64,000 nucleotides of DNA from Clostridium aestuarii (GTDB lineage Bacteria > Bacillota > Clostridia > Clostridiales > Clostridiaceae): positions 372,001 to 436,000 of the forward strand of contig NZ_JAPQER010000003.1 in assembly GCF_026735135.1 (NCBI RefSeq). The letters are read 5' to 3'. Positions 28,207-37,052 of this stretch are shown in pieces (within the stretch, counting starts at the first letter, position 1; each line of letters begins with the position of its first letter). Below the pieces are notes generated by a model that was given only the letters and a program-made list of their open reading frames with translations, was not told where the DNA came from and ran no database searches. Position numbers and translations under genes: made by a program.

Positions 28207-28599
28207 ATGATGAATAAAAAAGAAATAGTGAATTTTTTACAAAACAATGGACTTAGTCAGGTGGAAGAAATAAGTTATAAAGAGGATATATTGGTTTTGA
28301 AATTTTTTTATGAGTTTGATAAGGATGAGATAGACGCGGCTAAGAGCTATGCAGATGATGAAAGTGATGATGTGAAAAGGGGAGAAATATGGAATGACGG
28401 ATTTTTCATTCCATACTTAAGTGATATATCTGAAGATAATGTTGGAGAAATAATTGAAGAAATAACAGAAGAATTTGATTTAATAGCACAATATGTTTTA
28501 TATAATGGGGACTATGAACAAGAATATAACGAATTTATAGGGATATTTTCAAAAAAAGATTTTGAAATAGAAGATATTTTAGAAAAATTAAATATTTAG
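28207..28599 (+). CDS. hypothetical acidic protein
   Basis: I do not recognise this 130-residue protein. It is strongly acidic, with no signal peptide or membrane segment, and aromatic patches (LKFFYEFD, FFIPYLSDIS). The acidic DEIDAAKSYADDESDDVKRG segment and the even spread of charge suggest a soluble cytoplasmic protein. The start is unclear: ATG codons at 28207 and 28210 have only a weak ribosome site, whereas a strong AAGGAGGTGAG lies ~50 bases upstream with no usable start. It ends 18 bp before the next gene, so the two are probably co-transcribed. Confidence 0.6.
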   Translation: MMNKKEIVNFLQNNGLSQVEEISYKEDILVLKFFYEFDKDEIDAAKSYADDESDDVKRGEIWNDGFFIPYLSDISEDNVGEIIEEITEEFDLIAQYVLYNGDYEQEYNEFIGIFSKKDFEIEDILEKLNI

Positions 28600-28617
28600 T
28601 ACGGAGTGATATTAATT

Positions 28618-29166
28618 TTGAAGACTTTAATATTTATGGCATCACCTAATAAAAAAGGAAATACACAAGCTATGCTGGAAGCTTTTTTAAAAGAATTAAG
28701 AGGAGAAACATACATAATCAATTGTTATGATGTAAATGTTAAACCTTGTATCGGTTGTAAAATTTGTTATACTTGTGAAGGAAAATGTTCTATAAATGAT
28801 GATATGACATATATTTATGAAAAAATTAATGAAAGTGATAATATAGCTATATTTTCACCTATGTATTTTGCTTCTTACCCAGGAACATTAAAAAATATAA
28901 TAGATAGAATGCAGGTTTATTGGAGTAAAAAATATATATTAAATTCAAACCAAACTATTAGCAAGAAAAAAGGAGTATTGTTTTTAAATGCAGGTAGTGA
29001 ATGGAGAGATATGTTTAAACCTATGCAGAATATGTTTAAATATATAATGAAGAGTATAGGTGGTGAAGTTATAGGAGGAGTATACATAAGCAATACAGAT
29101 AAGTTTCCAGTAAGAGAAAATGAAGAGGCATTTGAGAGAATATATGAAGTAGTAAGAAAACTATAA
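28618..29166 (+). CDS. NADPH-dependent FMN reductase / iron-sulfur flavoprotein-like
   Basis: I start at the TTG at 28618 (183 residues, KTLIFMASPNKKGNT), which places the FMN phosphate loop at the very N-terminus as in the family; GGAG lies ~11 bases upstream. A GTG at 28606 would add four residues. The cysteine cluster CIGCKICYTCEGKC (residues ~45-58) is characteristic of iron-sulfur flavoproteins, where a compact Cys motif binds a 4Fe-4S cluster. FSPMYFASYPGTLKNIIDRM completes the flavodoxin-like fold. A redox role with the flavodiiron protein upstream is possible but inferred only from proximity. Confidence 0.85.
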   Translation: MKTLIFMASPNKKGNTQAMLEAFLKELRGETYIINCYDVNVKPCIGCKICYTCEGKCSINDDMTYIYEKINESDNIAIFSPMYFASYPGTLKNIIDRMQVYWSKKYILNSNQTISKKKGVLFLNAGSEWRDMFKPMQNMFKYIMKSIGGEVIGGVYISNTDKFPVRENEEAFERIYEVVRKL

Positions 29167-29189
29167 ATTTTAGTAAAAATGTAGAATTA

Positions 29190-29231
29190 AAATAAATCGA
29201 TGATAATTATTTATTATCGGTTTATTTTTTT
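29190..29231 (+). terminator. intrinsic terminator
   Basis: A 17-bp stem with two G-U pairs (29190-29206 with 29211-29227) runs into TTTTTTT. Confidence 0.75.
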
Positions 29232-29334
29232 GTTGTGTAGAAAATAAAAAAAATATGACTGATATATTATAAAACGTATATTTTCAATTTTAAATCCAAT
29301 TAATAGTTATTTTATTGAAAATAATACAACATTC

Positions 29335-29362
29335 TTGATTTAAATCATAAATGTGATATAAT
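29335..29362 (+). promoter_or_regulatory. promoter of glpX
   Basis: TTGATT (29335-29340) is 16 bases from TATAAT (29357-29362), and a TG at 29354-29355 makes an extended -10. A leader of about 100 bases precedes the start. I see nothing else in the 300-base gap besides the upstream terminator. Confidence 0.6.
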
Positions 29363-29467
29363 ATTGAATGTAATTAAAGGGAATGTGTATAATATTTAAA
29401 CGATAAGATGTAAAAACACTACATATAATGTAAATAAATATAATAATATAATTTGGGGAGGATACAA

Positions 29468-30442
29468 ATGATTAATACAGATGTTGCTATGGGATTAGTT
29501 AGGGTAACAGAAGCAGCAGCTCTTAGAGGGGCTAAGCTTATGGGAAGAGGAGATAAAAATGCAGCAGATCAAGAGGCTGTAAATGGAATGGAAAAAGCAT
29601 TTAATTTGATGCCTATTCGTGGAACTGTTGTTATAGGAGAAGGAGAAATGGATGAAGCTCCAATGCTTTATATTGGACAAGAAGTAGGATTAGGTGAAGA
29701 AAATATGCCTGAAATGGATATTGCAGTAGATCCAATAGATGGAACTGTTCTTATTGCAAAAGGGTTACCAAATTCTATTGCTGTTGTTGCAATGGGACCT
29801 AGAAAAAGTCTTTTACATGCGCCGGATATGTATATGAAAAAGATTGCAGTTGGAGCTGGAGCTAAGGGAGCTATAGATATAAATAAATCACCAAAGGAAA
29901 ATATTATAAATGTAGCAAAAGCTTTAAATAAAGACATACATGAAGTAACGGTAATAGTACAAGAAAGAGAAAGACATAATTATATAGTAGAACAAGCTAG
30001 AGAAGTAGGCGCAAGAGTTAAAATGTTTGGAGAAGGAGACGTTGCGGCTATTTTAGCATGTGGATTTGAAAATACTGGTATTGATTTAATGATAGGAACA
30101 GGTGGAGCACCAGAAGGTGTTATAGCAGCTGCAGCTATTAAGTGTATGGGCGGAGAAATGCAAGCTAAACTTGAACCTCATAATGATGAAGAAAAACAAA
30201 GATGTATTGCAATGGGAATTGAAGATGTTGAAAAAGTATTAACTATTGATGATTTAGTTAGAAGTGATGATGTTTATTTTGCAGCTACAGCACTTACAGA
30301 ATGTGATTTGTTAAAGGGCGTTGTTTTTTCTAAAAATGAAACAGCTACAACTCATTCTATAGTCATGAGATCTAAAACATCAACAATAAGATTTGTTGAA
30401 GCTGTACATCACCTTTATAAAAGTAATCTTGTACAAAAATAG
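29468..30442 (+). CDS. glpX: class II fructose-1,6-bisphosphatase
   Basis: The ATG at 29468 follows GGGGAGG and gives 324 residues; a TTG at 29453 lies inside the ribosome site and is rejected. Signatures of the GlpX lithium-sensitive phosphatase fold are GEGEMDEAPMLYIG and DPIDGTVLIAKG, with MIGTGGAPEGVIAAAA for substrate and phosphate binding. The enzyme removes the 1-phosphate of fructose 1,6-bisphosphate in gluconeogenesis. It is a single-gene unit with its own promoter and terminator. Confidence 0.95.
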   Translation: MINTDVAMGLVRVTEAAALRGAKLMGRGDKNAADQEAVNGMEKAFNLMPIRGTVVIGEGEMDEAPMLYIGQEVGLGEENMPEMDIAVDPIDGTVLIAKGLPNSIAVVAMGPRKSLLHAPDMYMKKIAVGAGAKGAIDINKSPKENIINVAKALNKDIHEVTVIVQERERHNYIVEQAREVGARVKMFGEGDVAAILACGFENTGIDLMIGTGGAPEGVIAAAAIKCMGGEMQAKLEPHNDEEKQRCIAMGIEDVEKVLTIDDLVRSDDVYFAATALTECDLLKGVVFSKNETATTHSIVMRSKTSTIRFVEAVHHLYKSNLVQK

Positions 30443-30474
30443 AGTATAAATACTAACGTTAAATAGAGTAATAT

Positions 30475-30518
30475 AGATATAGGATAGATAGTATGACTAT
30501 TTATTCTATATCTTTTTT
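30475..30518 (+). terminator. terminator after glpX
   Basis: A 17-bp stem with two G-U pairs (30475-30491 with 30497-30513) is followed by TTTTTT. Confidence 0.8.
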
Positions 30519-30709
30519 TATTTAGTAATTAAAACATATTACATAAATGAGGAAAGATAAAGTTTTTATGTATAATTATAGATTAAACCATTAATATAAT
30601 GTAAAATATATAAATAAGAATTATGCAATTGTATACTTTGATGATATAAAGTTTTAATTAAATTAATTGTTTAGAATAAAAAACACATAAGAAAAGAGGG
30701 CGGTCAATA

Positions 30710-31624
30710 GTGATAACAGTTGAAAGGTTAGTTAAGGATTTAGAACTTGAAGTTTTATCAGAAGGTGAAGAAGGAGTACAGATAAAAACTAGTGATATAA
30801 ATAGACCTGGACTTCAATTTGCAGGATATTATGATTATTTTGCTAATGACAGAATTCAAATAATAGGTAAAGCTGAATGGAGTTTTTTGGAGACAATGCA
30901 AACTGAGGTTATAAAAAAAAGAATGAAAAAATTTTTTCAGTTTGAAGCTCCTTGTATTATTTTAGCAAGGGGGTTAGAACCTCATAGAGAATTTGTTGAA
31001 AATGCTAGATTGAATAAGAGATGGGTTCTAAGAAGTCAAACTTTGACTACAGAGATTATAACTAAGTTTAAAAATTATCTTGATAGAGAGTTAGCACCAG
31101 AAACTAGACTCCATGGTGTTTTAGTTGATGTTTATGGTATAGGGATTTTGATAACAGGAGAAAGTGGTATAGGCAAAAGCGAAACAGCTTTAGAACTTAT
31201 AAAAAGAGGACATAGATTAGTAGCTGATGATGCTGTAGATATAAAAGAGATAGATGGTAATTTGTTTGGAACTGCTCCGTATATAACTTCAGGTATGATG
31301 GAAGTAAGAGGAATGGGAATAATAGATGTACCAGCACTTTATGGATTGAGTTCTATTTTGAAAGAGAAAATTATAGATTTTGTTATATATTTAGAACAGT
31401 GGAAGTCAGAACAAAATTATGATAGATTAGGAATAGACGAAGAATATGTAAATATACTAGATATGCCAGTAAAAAAAATAGTTGTACCAATAAGACCAGG
31501 AAGAAATATAGCTGTTATAATTGAAGCTGCGGCAGCAAACTACAGATATAGTAAGATGTCTAAGGTATCACCAGTAGAAACAATAGAAAAAAGGATGGAA
31601 GAAATATTTAACAATGCAAAGTAA
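30710..31624 (+). CDS. hprK: HPr kinase/phosphorylase
   Basis: The 304-residue protein has the N-terminal regulatory domain and a C-terminal kinase domain with the short P-loop GESGIGKSETALELIKRGH. This is followed by the family signatures RLVADDAVDI and MEVRGMGIIDVPALYG. It phosphorylates HPr on serine in response to glycolytic intermediates, and so controls carbon catabolite repression. The start is GTG at 30710 after GAGGGCGG. The 3' end overlaps the next gene by 11 bp. Confidence 0.96.
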   Translation: MITVERLVKDLELEVLSEGEEGVQIKTSDINRPGLQFAGYYDYFANDRIQIIGKAEWSFLETMQTEVIKKRMKKFFQFEAPCIILARGLEPHREFVENARLNKRWVLRSQTLTTEIITKFKNYLDRELAPETRLHGVLVDVYGIGILITGESGIGKSETALELIKRGHRLVADDAVDIKEIDGNLFGTAPYITSGMMEVRGMGIIDVPALYGLSSILKEKIIDFVIYLEQWKSEQNYDRLGIDEEYVNILDMPVKKIVVPIRPGRNIAVIIEAAAANYRYSKMSKVSPVETIEKRMEEIFNNAK

Positions 31625-32195
31625 AGAGGAGTTTAGAAAATTCATAACACAAAAAAGAAGTCTATTAAGTAAAAATAAAAAAGAAGATTTAGATAATAAA
31701 GTATTTAATAAACTAATAAAAAATAAAGCTTATAAAAACTCTAAGGTTATATTTTGTTTTGTAAGCTTTAAAAATGAAGTATATACCCATAAATTTATAA
31801 AATATGCAATTAAAGACAATAAGAGAGTGTGTGTGCCTAAGATAATATCAAAAGAAGAAGGTATGAAGGCTGTTGAAATAAAAAGTTTTCAAGATTTAAA
31901 AAGTGGTGCTTATGGTATTTTAGAACCCTTAAATTTTAATCTGCAAATTGATGAAAAACATATTGATTTAGCTTTAATACCTGGAATGGCATTTGATAAA
32001 TATGGTGGAAGAATAGGGCTCGGTGGCGGATTTTATGATAGATTTTTAAAAAAAGTTAATAAAAATACTTTAAAACTGAGTTTAGCATATGATTTCCAAA
32101 TATTTGATAAGGTTCCTGTGGAGAAGCATGATATTAGAATAGATGGAATAATCACCAATAAAAAAACAAATACTATAAATAAATGGTTAAGATAA
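31614..32195 (+). CDS. 5-formyltetrahydrofolate cyclo-ligase
   Basis: This 193-residue protein of the MTHFS/YgfA family recycles 5-formyl-THF to methenyl-THF using ATP. Visible motifs are the basic N-terminal helix KEEFRKFITQKRSLL, the LIPGMAFDKYGGRIGLGGGFYDRFL active-site segment and HDIRIDGIITN near the C-terminus. Translation is coupled to hprK by the overlap. It is a second folate-linked gene apart from the cluster at 36-41.6 kb. Confidence 0.93.
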   Translation: MQSKEEFRKFITQKRSLLSKNKKEDLDNKVFNKLIKNKAYKNSKVIFCFVSFKNEVYTHKFIKYAIKDNKRVCVPKIISKEEGMKAVEIKSFQDLKSGAYGILEPLNFNLQIDEKHIDLALIPGMAFDKYGGRIGLGGGFYDRFLKKVNKNTLKLSLAYDFQIFDKVPVEKHDIRIDGIITNKKTNTINKWLR

Positions 32196-32232
32196 TTCTA
32201 AACTATACCATATTATCTAATTTGGTGATCAT

Positions 32233-33177
32233 ATGCAAATATTGGATATTCTAAACGGTTTTACGAAAGTTAGGGAAGATACATATAAAATTGGGAAGAG
32301 TAATTATTGGATATTAGTAAATCCTAAAGAAATTACTAACTTAAAAGATAAATTTATTTTAGATGAGGAAAGCATTAATCAATGTATTACAGAAAGTAAC
32401 AGGTCATCTAAAATAATTTTTTTTGATGGTTATATATTTTTAAGTCTTAATATATTAGGGTACAGAAATGAGATAATTGAAAGTAGAGAATTAAACATAT
32501 ATTTAAGCAAAGATTATATAATTACTGTTTGTAAAGGTGAAATAAGCATAATTAAAGACTTAATAGAAGATATTAAGAATATGAAAAATTGTTTTATGAT
32601 TAGAGATAATCCTAAGCCTTCAATAATTTTGTACTATATTTTAGATAGAATTATAGTTAAAAATTATAATATAATATCTGACTTAGAAACAAAGGCAGAC
32701 AAAATAGAAATTTCTATTTTAAAGAATCCTTTGAATGAGCATGCAGATGAACTTATACATCTAAGAAGACAAGTATACAAGATAAGAAAATATTTAAATC
32801 CACTAAGATATATAGGAGATAGTTTGGTTAGTAATGATAATTCTATATTTGATGAAAATGATATAAAATTTTTTCATAATATTAACCAGAAAATTAATAA
32901 GCTTATGCTGTCAATTGAAAGTTTGGTACAGGATTTAGCGCTGGTCAGAGAAGCATTTGAATCTGAAATTGCTAACAAAACTAATGGTCTTATGAAGGTG
33001 TTTACTGTAATAACAAGTATCTTTTTACCTCTAAATTTATTAACTAGTATGCAGGGAATGAACTTTGAAAATATACCTTTTGTAAGTTATAAGTATGGAT
33101 ATTATTATACACTAGGTATTATGATAGTAATTGTTATTATACTTATGTATATATTTAGAAGAAAAAGATGGTTATAG
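32233..33177 (+). CDS. CorA-family magnesium/divalent cation transporter
   Basis: The 314-residue protein has a cytoplasmic N-terminal funnel (~250 residues) with long helices, then two C-terminal membrane helices. The first ends with the selectivity motif GMN (SMQGMNFENIP), which replaces the commoner YGMNF. A basic tail (RRKRWL) closes the protein. GGTGAT lies before the ATG. It is a likely Mg2+ channel; Co2+ or Zn2+ export by relatives is possible. Confidence 0.9.
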   Translation: MQILDILNGFTKVREDTYKIGKSNYWILVNPKEITNLKDKFILDEESINQCITESNRSSKIIFFDGYIFLSLNILGYRNEIIESRELNIYLSKDYIITVCKGEISIIKDLIEDIKNMKNCFMIRDNPKPSIILYYILDRIIVKNYNIISDLETKADKIEISILKNPLNEHADELIHLRRQVYKIRKYLNPLRYIGDSLVSNDNSIFDENDIKFFHNINQKINKLMLSIESLVQDLALVREAFESEIANKTNGLMKVFTVITSIFLPLNLLTSMQGMNFENIPFVSYKYGYYYTLGIMIVIVIILMYIFRRKRWL

Positions 33178-33215
33178 AGTGGTTTAAAATGAAAGGTTTT
33201 CCATTTTGTATTTTA

Positions 33216-33224
33216 TGATATAAT
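33216..33224 (+). promoter_or_regulatory. extended -10 promoter of the aminopeptidase gene
   Basis: TGaTATAAT sits 45 bases before the ATG at 33270; no good -35 box is visible. Confidence 0.45.
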
Positions 33225-33269
33225 GGATAGTGAATTGTAAAATTAGACATCAAAATAGGGGGAATATAT

Positions 33270-34688
33270 ATGTCAGAACAAAAAAAAGTAGAAAAAGACT
33301 TACAGAAAAAATATGAATATGCTTGGAATAAGTATTCTAAAGACGATTTGGAAAATGTATTTAAACTAAATGATAGATACATAGACTTTATGTCTAAATG
33401 CAAAACTGAAAGAGAATGCATAGATGAATTTATAGTTCTTGCAGAAAAGGCAGGCTATAAGAATGTAGAAGATATAATAAAGGAAAATGGTAGCTTAAAA
33501 TCAGGAGATAAGGTTTATGCAAATAATAAAGGTAAAACTTTAGCAATGTTTATAGTAGGAAGTGAATCTTTTGAAAAAGGACTAAGAATATTAGGAGCAC
33601 ATGTTGATTCACCAAGATTAGATTTAAAACAAAATCCATTATATGAGGATACAGATTTAGCTTTATTTGATACCCATTATTATGGTGGAATTAAAAAATA
33701 TCAATGGGTAACACTACCACTTGCAATTCATGGAGTTATGATTAAAAAAGACGGAACAACTGTAAATATTGTTATAGGGGAAGAAATAAGTGATCCAGTA
33801 GTTGGTATTTCAGATTTATTGGTTCATTTATCAGCAGATCAACTTCAAAAAAAATTAGCTAAAGGAATTGAAGGAGAAGACTTAAATATACTAGTGGGAA
33901 GTATTCCAATTGAAGATAAAGATGCTAAAAACAGAGTGAAATTAAATATATTAAAGATATTAAATGAAAAATATGATATTGAAGAAGAGGATTTTGTATC
34001 AGCAGAGCTTGAAGTAGTTCCAGCTGGTGCTGCAAGACATTATGGACTTGATAAGAGTATGGTTATGGCTTATGGTCATGATGATAGAGTGTGCTCTTTT
34101 ACATCATTTGAAGCAATGCTTGAAATTGAAAATTCAACAAAGACATGTGTAACTTTATTAGTTGATAAAGAAGAAGTTGGTAGTATTGGAGCAACAGGAA
34201 TGCACTCTAAATTCTTTGAAAATTCAGTGGCTGAAGTTATGAATCTAGTAGGAGATTACAGTGAATTAAAATTAAGACGTACTCTTGCTAATTCAAAAAT
34301 GTTATCATCAGATGTAAGTGCTGCGTTTGATCCAAACTATCCAGCTGTAATGGAAAAGAAAAATGCTGCTTACTTTGGAAAGGGAATTGTATTTAATAAA
34401 TATACAGGTGCTAGAGGAAAATCAGGATGTAATGATGCTAGTCCAGAGTATATAGCAGAAATAAGAACTATGATGGAAAAATATAATGTATCATGGCAAA
34501 CTGCTGAACTTGGAAAAGTTGACCAAGGAGGCGGTGGAACTATAGCGTACATACTTGCTGAATATGGTATGGATGTTATAGATTGTGGTGTTGCTGTTCA
34601 GAACATGCATGCTCCATGGGAAGTTGTAAGTAAAGCTGATGTATATGAAACAATGAGAGGATATTATGCATTTTTACAAGAAGCGTAA
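33270..34688 (+). CDS. M18 family aminopeptidase
   Basis: The 472-residue metallopeptidase has the co-catalytic dizinc ligands of family M18: AHVDSPRLD (His/Asp), VDKEEVGSIG (Glu), YGHDDRVC (Asp) and the C-terminal QNMHAPWEV (His). VSAAFDPNYP is a family marker. It is a cytoplasmic tetrahedral dodecamer in known members and removes N-terminal, often acidic or neutral, residues from peptides. GGGGGAATATAT precedes the ATG. Confidence 0.93.
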   Translation: MSEQKKVEKDLQKKYEYAWNKYSKDDLENVFKLNDRYIDFMSKCKTERECIDEFIVLAEKAGYKNVEDIIKENGSLKSGDKVYANNKGKTLAMFIVGSESFEKGLRILGAHVDSPRLDLKQNPLYEDTDLALFDTHYYGGIKKYQWVTLPLAIHGVMIKKDGTTVNIVIGEEISDPVVGISDLLVHLSADQLQKKLAKGIEGEDLNILVGSIPIEDKDAKNRVKLNILKILNEKYDIEEEDFVSAELEVVPAGAARHYGLDKSMVMAYGHDDRVCSFTSFEAMLEIENSTKTCVTLLVDKEEVGSIGATGMHSKFFENSVAEVMNLVGDYSELKLRRTLANSKMLSSDVSAAFDPNYPAVMEKKNAAYFGKGIVFNKYTGARGKSGCNDASPEYIAEIRTMMEKYNVSWQTAELGKVDQGGGGTIAYILAEYGMDVIDCGVAVQNMHAPWEVVSKADVYETMRGYYAFLQEA

Positions 34689-34721
34689 AATTCTTCATAA
34701 TAAACAGGTTGGAGATAAAAA

Positions 34722-34856
34722 ATGGATAAAATTTTAGAGTTTATCAATAATCCAGCTAATAACAAGGATATATATTTTTTATTTGTGTTAATAGGATTAG
34801 GAATTTTATTTAACACAATAAAAAAGGTAATAGATGAAATTAAGAATAAAAAATAA
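34722..34856 (+). CDS. 44-residue single-pass membrane microprotein
   Basis: ATG at 34722 follows GGAG at 34710-34713 at good spacing. The product is 44 residues with one hydrophobic helix (YFLFVLIGLGILF, residues ~18-30) flanked by a polar N-terminus and a Lys-rich tail (KKVIDEIKNKK), so the C-terminus should lie inside the cell. The ORF ends 20 bases before a terminator and is probably co-transcribed with the aminopeptidase gene. I do not recognise the family. Confidence 0.6.
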   Translation: MDKILEFINNPANNKDIYFLFVLIGLGILFNTIKKVIDEIKNKK

Positions 34857-34875
34857 AGATAGTTAATATTTTTAT

Positions 34876-34914
34876 AAAATTGCTGACAAGTTGTTTGTCA
34901 GCAATTTTTGTTTT
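34876..34914 (+). terminator. intrinsic terminator
   Basis: A 14-bp stem (34876-34889 with 34895-34908) is followed by TTTTTGTTTT. Confidence 0.8.
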
Positions 34915-34979
34915 AAAATTAAAGTTTAAGTGAATTTTAAATTCTATATTGTGAAAATATAAAAAGCTAATAATTAAAT

Positions 34980-35372
34980 TTATTTTGAGATATGTAATTC
35001 TTTATAGCCTGTTTTTTTATCAAATTCTCTTGTGAATTTCAAATGATCTAAATCAGCAATAATAATTTCAGCTGTAGTTCCAATTAAACAGTTTTCTTTT
35101 AAATGTCCGCCAATTACATTTCCTTTTTCATCTGATAAAGAAATATGTAGATGAATACCATCTTTGCATAAAGTACCTACTAAGGAAACTATTTCGTAAT
35201 TTTTTTCAAAATCTTTTATAATTGATGCATTAGCCATTCTAAGGGTTGCTCTAGTAATACAACCAACGCATGTTAAAATGCATCCAGCATTTATATTGTT
35301 TTCTTTTGTAAAGTTAATTAATTCTTTTTTTAAGTCTTGACCAGTTGTTAATCTTACAGCATAAGTTTTCAA
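34980..35372 (-). CDS. PPC/DUF296 domain protein
   Basis: This 130-residue single-domain protein belongs to the PPC (plant and prokaryote conserved) family: TYAVRLTTGQDLKKEL at the N-terminus, ILTCVGCITRATLRMAN, the DGIHLHISLSDEKG strand and IGGHL. In plants this domain is attached to an AT-hook, but bacterial stand-alone proteins like this have no AT-hook and an unknown role. The gene lies 23 bp after the PHP gene on the same strand, so they probably share a transcript. Confidence 0.85.
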   Translation of the reverse strand: MKTYAVRLTTGQDLKKELINFTKENNINAGCILTCVGCITRATLRMANASIIKDFEKNYEIVSLVGTLCKDGIHLHISLSDEKGNVIGGHLKENCLIGTTAEIIIADLDHLKFTREFDKKTGYKELHISK

Positions 35373-35395
35373 GACTGCACCTCCATCATTGAAAA

Positions 35396-36226
35396 TTAGC
35401 TTATAGCTTTTAAAAATTCAGTTAAGTATTCTCCTTCAAGTATAGAATTGCCTATGTATCCGTGCTTTTTATCGTTTTTGTCAAGACCATGATAATCAGA
35501 ACCAGCAGTTATAAGTTTATTATGTTTTTTGGCTATATCTTTAAACTTTTGTTCTTCACCTGGTTTGTTTAGTGGATAAATTGCTTCAATTCCATCAAAA
35601 TCAAATTTCATAAGATCTTCTGTTTTAGATTTTTTTATAAGAGTAGGATGAGCTAGAGATACAAAAGCATCCGCAGATTTAAGTATATTGATACCTTCAA
35701 GTATGCTTATATTTTTAGTGGGAACATAAGCAGGACTATTGTTTCCTATAATGTTATTAAAAATATAATTCCAATCATAAGAATAGCCTGCGTCTATTAT
35801 GGCTTTTGCAATATGTGGTCTTGCAATGATTCCTTTGTTTTTTGATAATATTTGGTCGTAACTAATGTATATATCAAAAAATTTCTTTAGGTTATGTACT
35901 ATTTTTTCACCTCTTTTTATTCTGTGTTCTTGTAATATATTTAAGTGGCTTTGAAGAGTAGGCGACTTATAGTTATCATCTTTAAAATATCCTAATAGAT
36001 GAACACTTTCGCCGTTATGTCGTGTAGTTAATTCTATACCAGGAATAACTTTTAAAGATATTTCTTTTCCTTTTTTCAAAGCATTATCAATGCCATTGGT
36101 GTTATCATGATCTGTTATTGCTATTATGTGTAAACCTTCTTTTTTAGCTAGTTCAACTAATTTAGCTGGGGATAGTTTTCCATCAGATGCATTTGTATGA
36201 TTGTGAAAATCACCTTTTTTATACAT
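35396..36226 (-). CDS. PHP domain phosphoesterase (TrpH/RNase AM-like)
   Basis: The 276-residue protein begins with GDFHNHTNASDGKLSP, the HxH motif 1 of PHP phosphoesterases, then AITDHDNTNGI (motif 2), PGIELTTRHNGESVHLLGY (motif 3), VSLAHP and TAGSDYHG toward the C-terminus. These provide the trinuclear metal ligands. Stand-alone relatives hydrolyse 3',5'-nucleotide bisphosphates or trim short RNAs 5' to 3'. It is the first gene of a two-gene - strand unit, divergent from pabA. Confidence 0.88.
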   Translation of the reverse strand: MYKKGDFHNHTNASDGKLSPAKLVELAKKEGLHIIAITDHDNTNGIDNALKKGKEISLKVIPGIELTTRHNGESVHLLGYFKDDNYKSPTLQSHLNILQEHRIKRGEKIVHNLKKFFDIYISYDQILSKNKGIIARPHIAKAIIDAGYSYDWNYIFNNIIGNNSPAYVPTKNISILEGINILKSADAFVSLAHPTLIKKSKTEDLMKFDFDGIEAIYPLNKPGEEQKFKDIAKKHNKLITAGSDYHGLDKNDKKHGYIGNSILEGEYLTEFLKAIS

Positions 36227-36427
36227 AGTATTTCACCTCAACTGGATAAGTTATTTTTATTTAACATTTATTGGCTGTTAAAAACACAAGTTACTCACTC
36301 ATTATATACCTAAATTTATTTATTATACTAGTGAATTTGCTTTAAATTTTATATGAGGGAATACTATTTATATATGTTTATAAAATAATTTATGTAAGGA
36401 TTTGATATGTACCATACAAAAAGCTTT

Positions 36428-36436
36428 TGATATAAT
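36428..36436 (+). promoter_or_regulatory. extended -10 promoter of the pab genes
   Basis: TGaTATAAT lies 43 bases before the start of pabA; the -35 region is unclear. Confidence 0.45.
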
Positions 36437-36479
36437 AGAACTAATTTTTAAAATTTAGATTATATAAAGGTGGTATATT

Positions 36480-37052
36480 ATGTTTTTAATGATAGATAAT
36501 TATGATTCCTTTGTCTATAATCTTGTAAGATATTTTGAGGAATTAGGAGAAGATATTAAAGTATATAGAAATGATAAAATTACCATAGAAGATATAAAGA
36601 AAATGGATTTAGAAGGAATAATAATTTCGCCAGGACCTAAAGACCCTAAAGATGCAGGAAACTCTATAGAGATTATAAAGAATTTTAGAGGTGAAATTCC
36701 TATTTTGGGAATATGCCTTGGACACCAAGCTATAGGGTATGTATTTGGAGGAAAAATAGTAAAAGGTGAAAGACCTATGCATGGCAAGATATCTAATGTA
36801 TATCATAATAACAAAGGAATATTTAAGGGGATAAAAAACCCTTTGAAGGTTACTAGATATCATTCGCTGGTTGTGGATAAAGAAAGTTTACCTTCTTGTT
36901 TTTCAATAACTTGTGAGACTGAAGATGGTGTTATAATGGGACTTAAGCATAAAGAATATGATATAGAAGGCGTTCAATTTCATCCAGAGGCAGAGCTGAC
37001 GGAATGTGGACATGAAATTCTTGAAAATTTTATAAAGAGGTGCAAAATATGA
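36480..37052 (+). CDS. pabA: aminodeoxychorismate/anthranilate synthase glutaminase component
   Basis: The 190-residue class I glutamine amidotransferase has its catalytic triad visible: C79 in GICLGHQ, H168 and E170 in QFHPE. The N-terminal MIDNYDSFVYNLVRY and ISPGPKDPKDAG are typical of PabA/TrpG. Pairing with pabB and the nearby folate genes favours p-aminobenzoate synthesis, though such subunits can also serve anthranilate synthase. Its TGA overlaps the ATG of pabB, so translation is coupled. Confidence 0.92.
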   Translation: MFLMIDNYDSFVYNLVRYFEELGEDIKVYRNDKITIEDIKKMDLEGIIISPGPKDPKDAGNSIEIIKNFRGEIPILGICLGHQAIGYVFGGKIVKGERPMHGKISNVYHNNKGIFKGIKNPLKVTRYHSLVVDKESLPSCFSITCETEDGVIMGLKHKEYDIEGVQFHPEAELTECGHEILENFIKRCKI

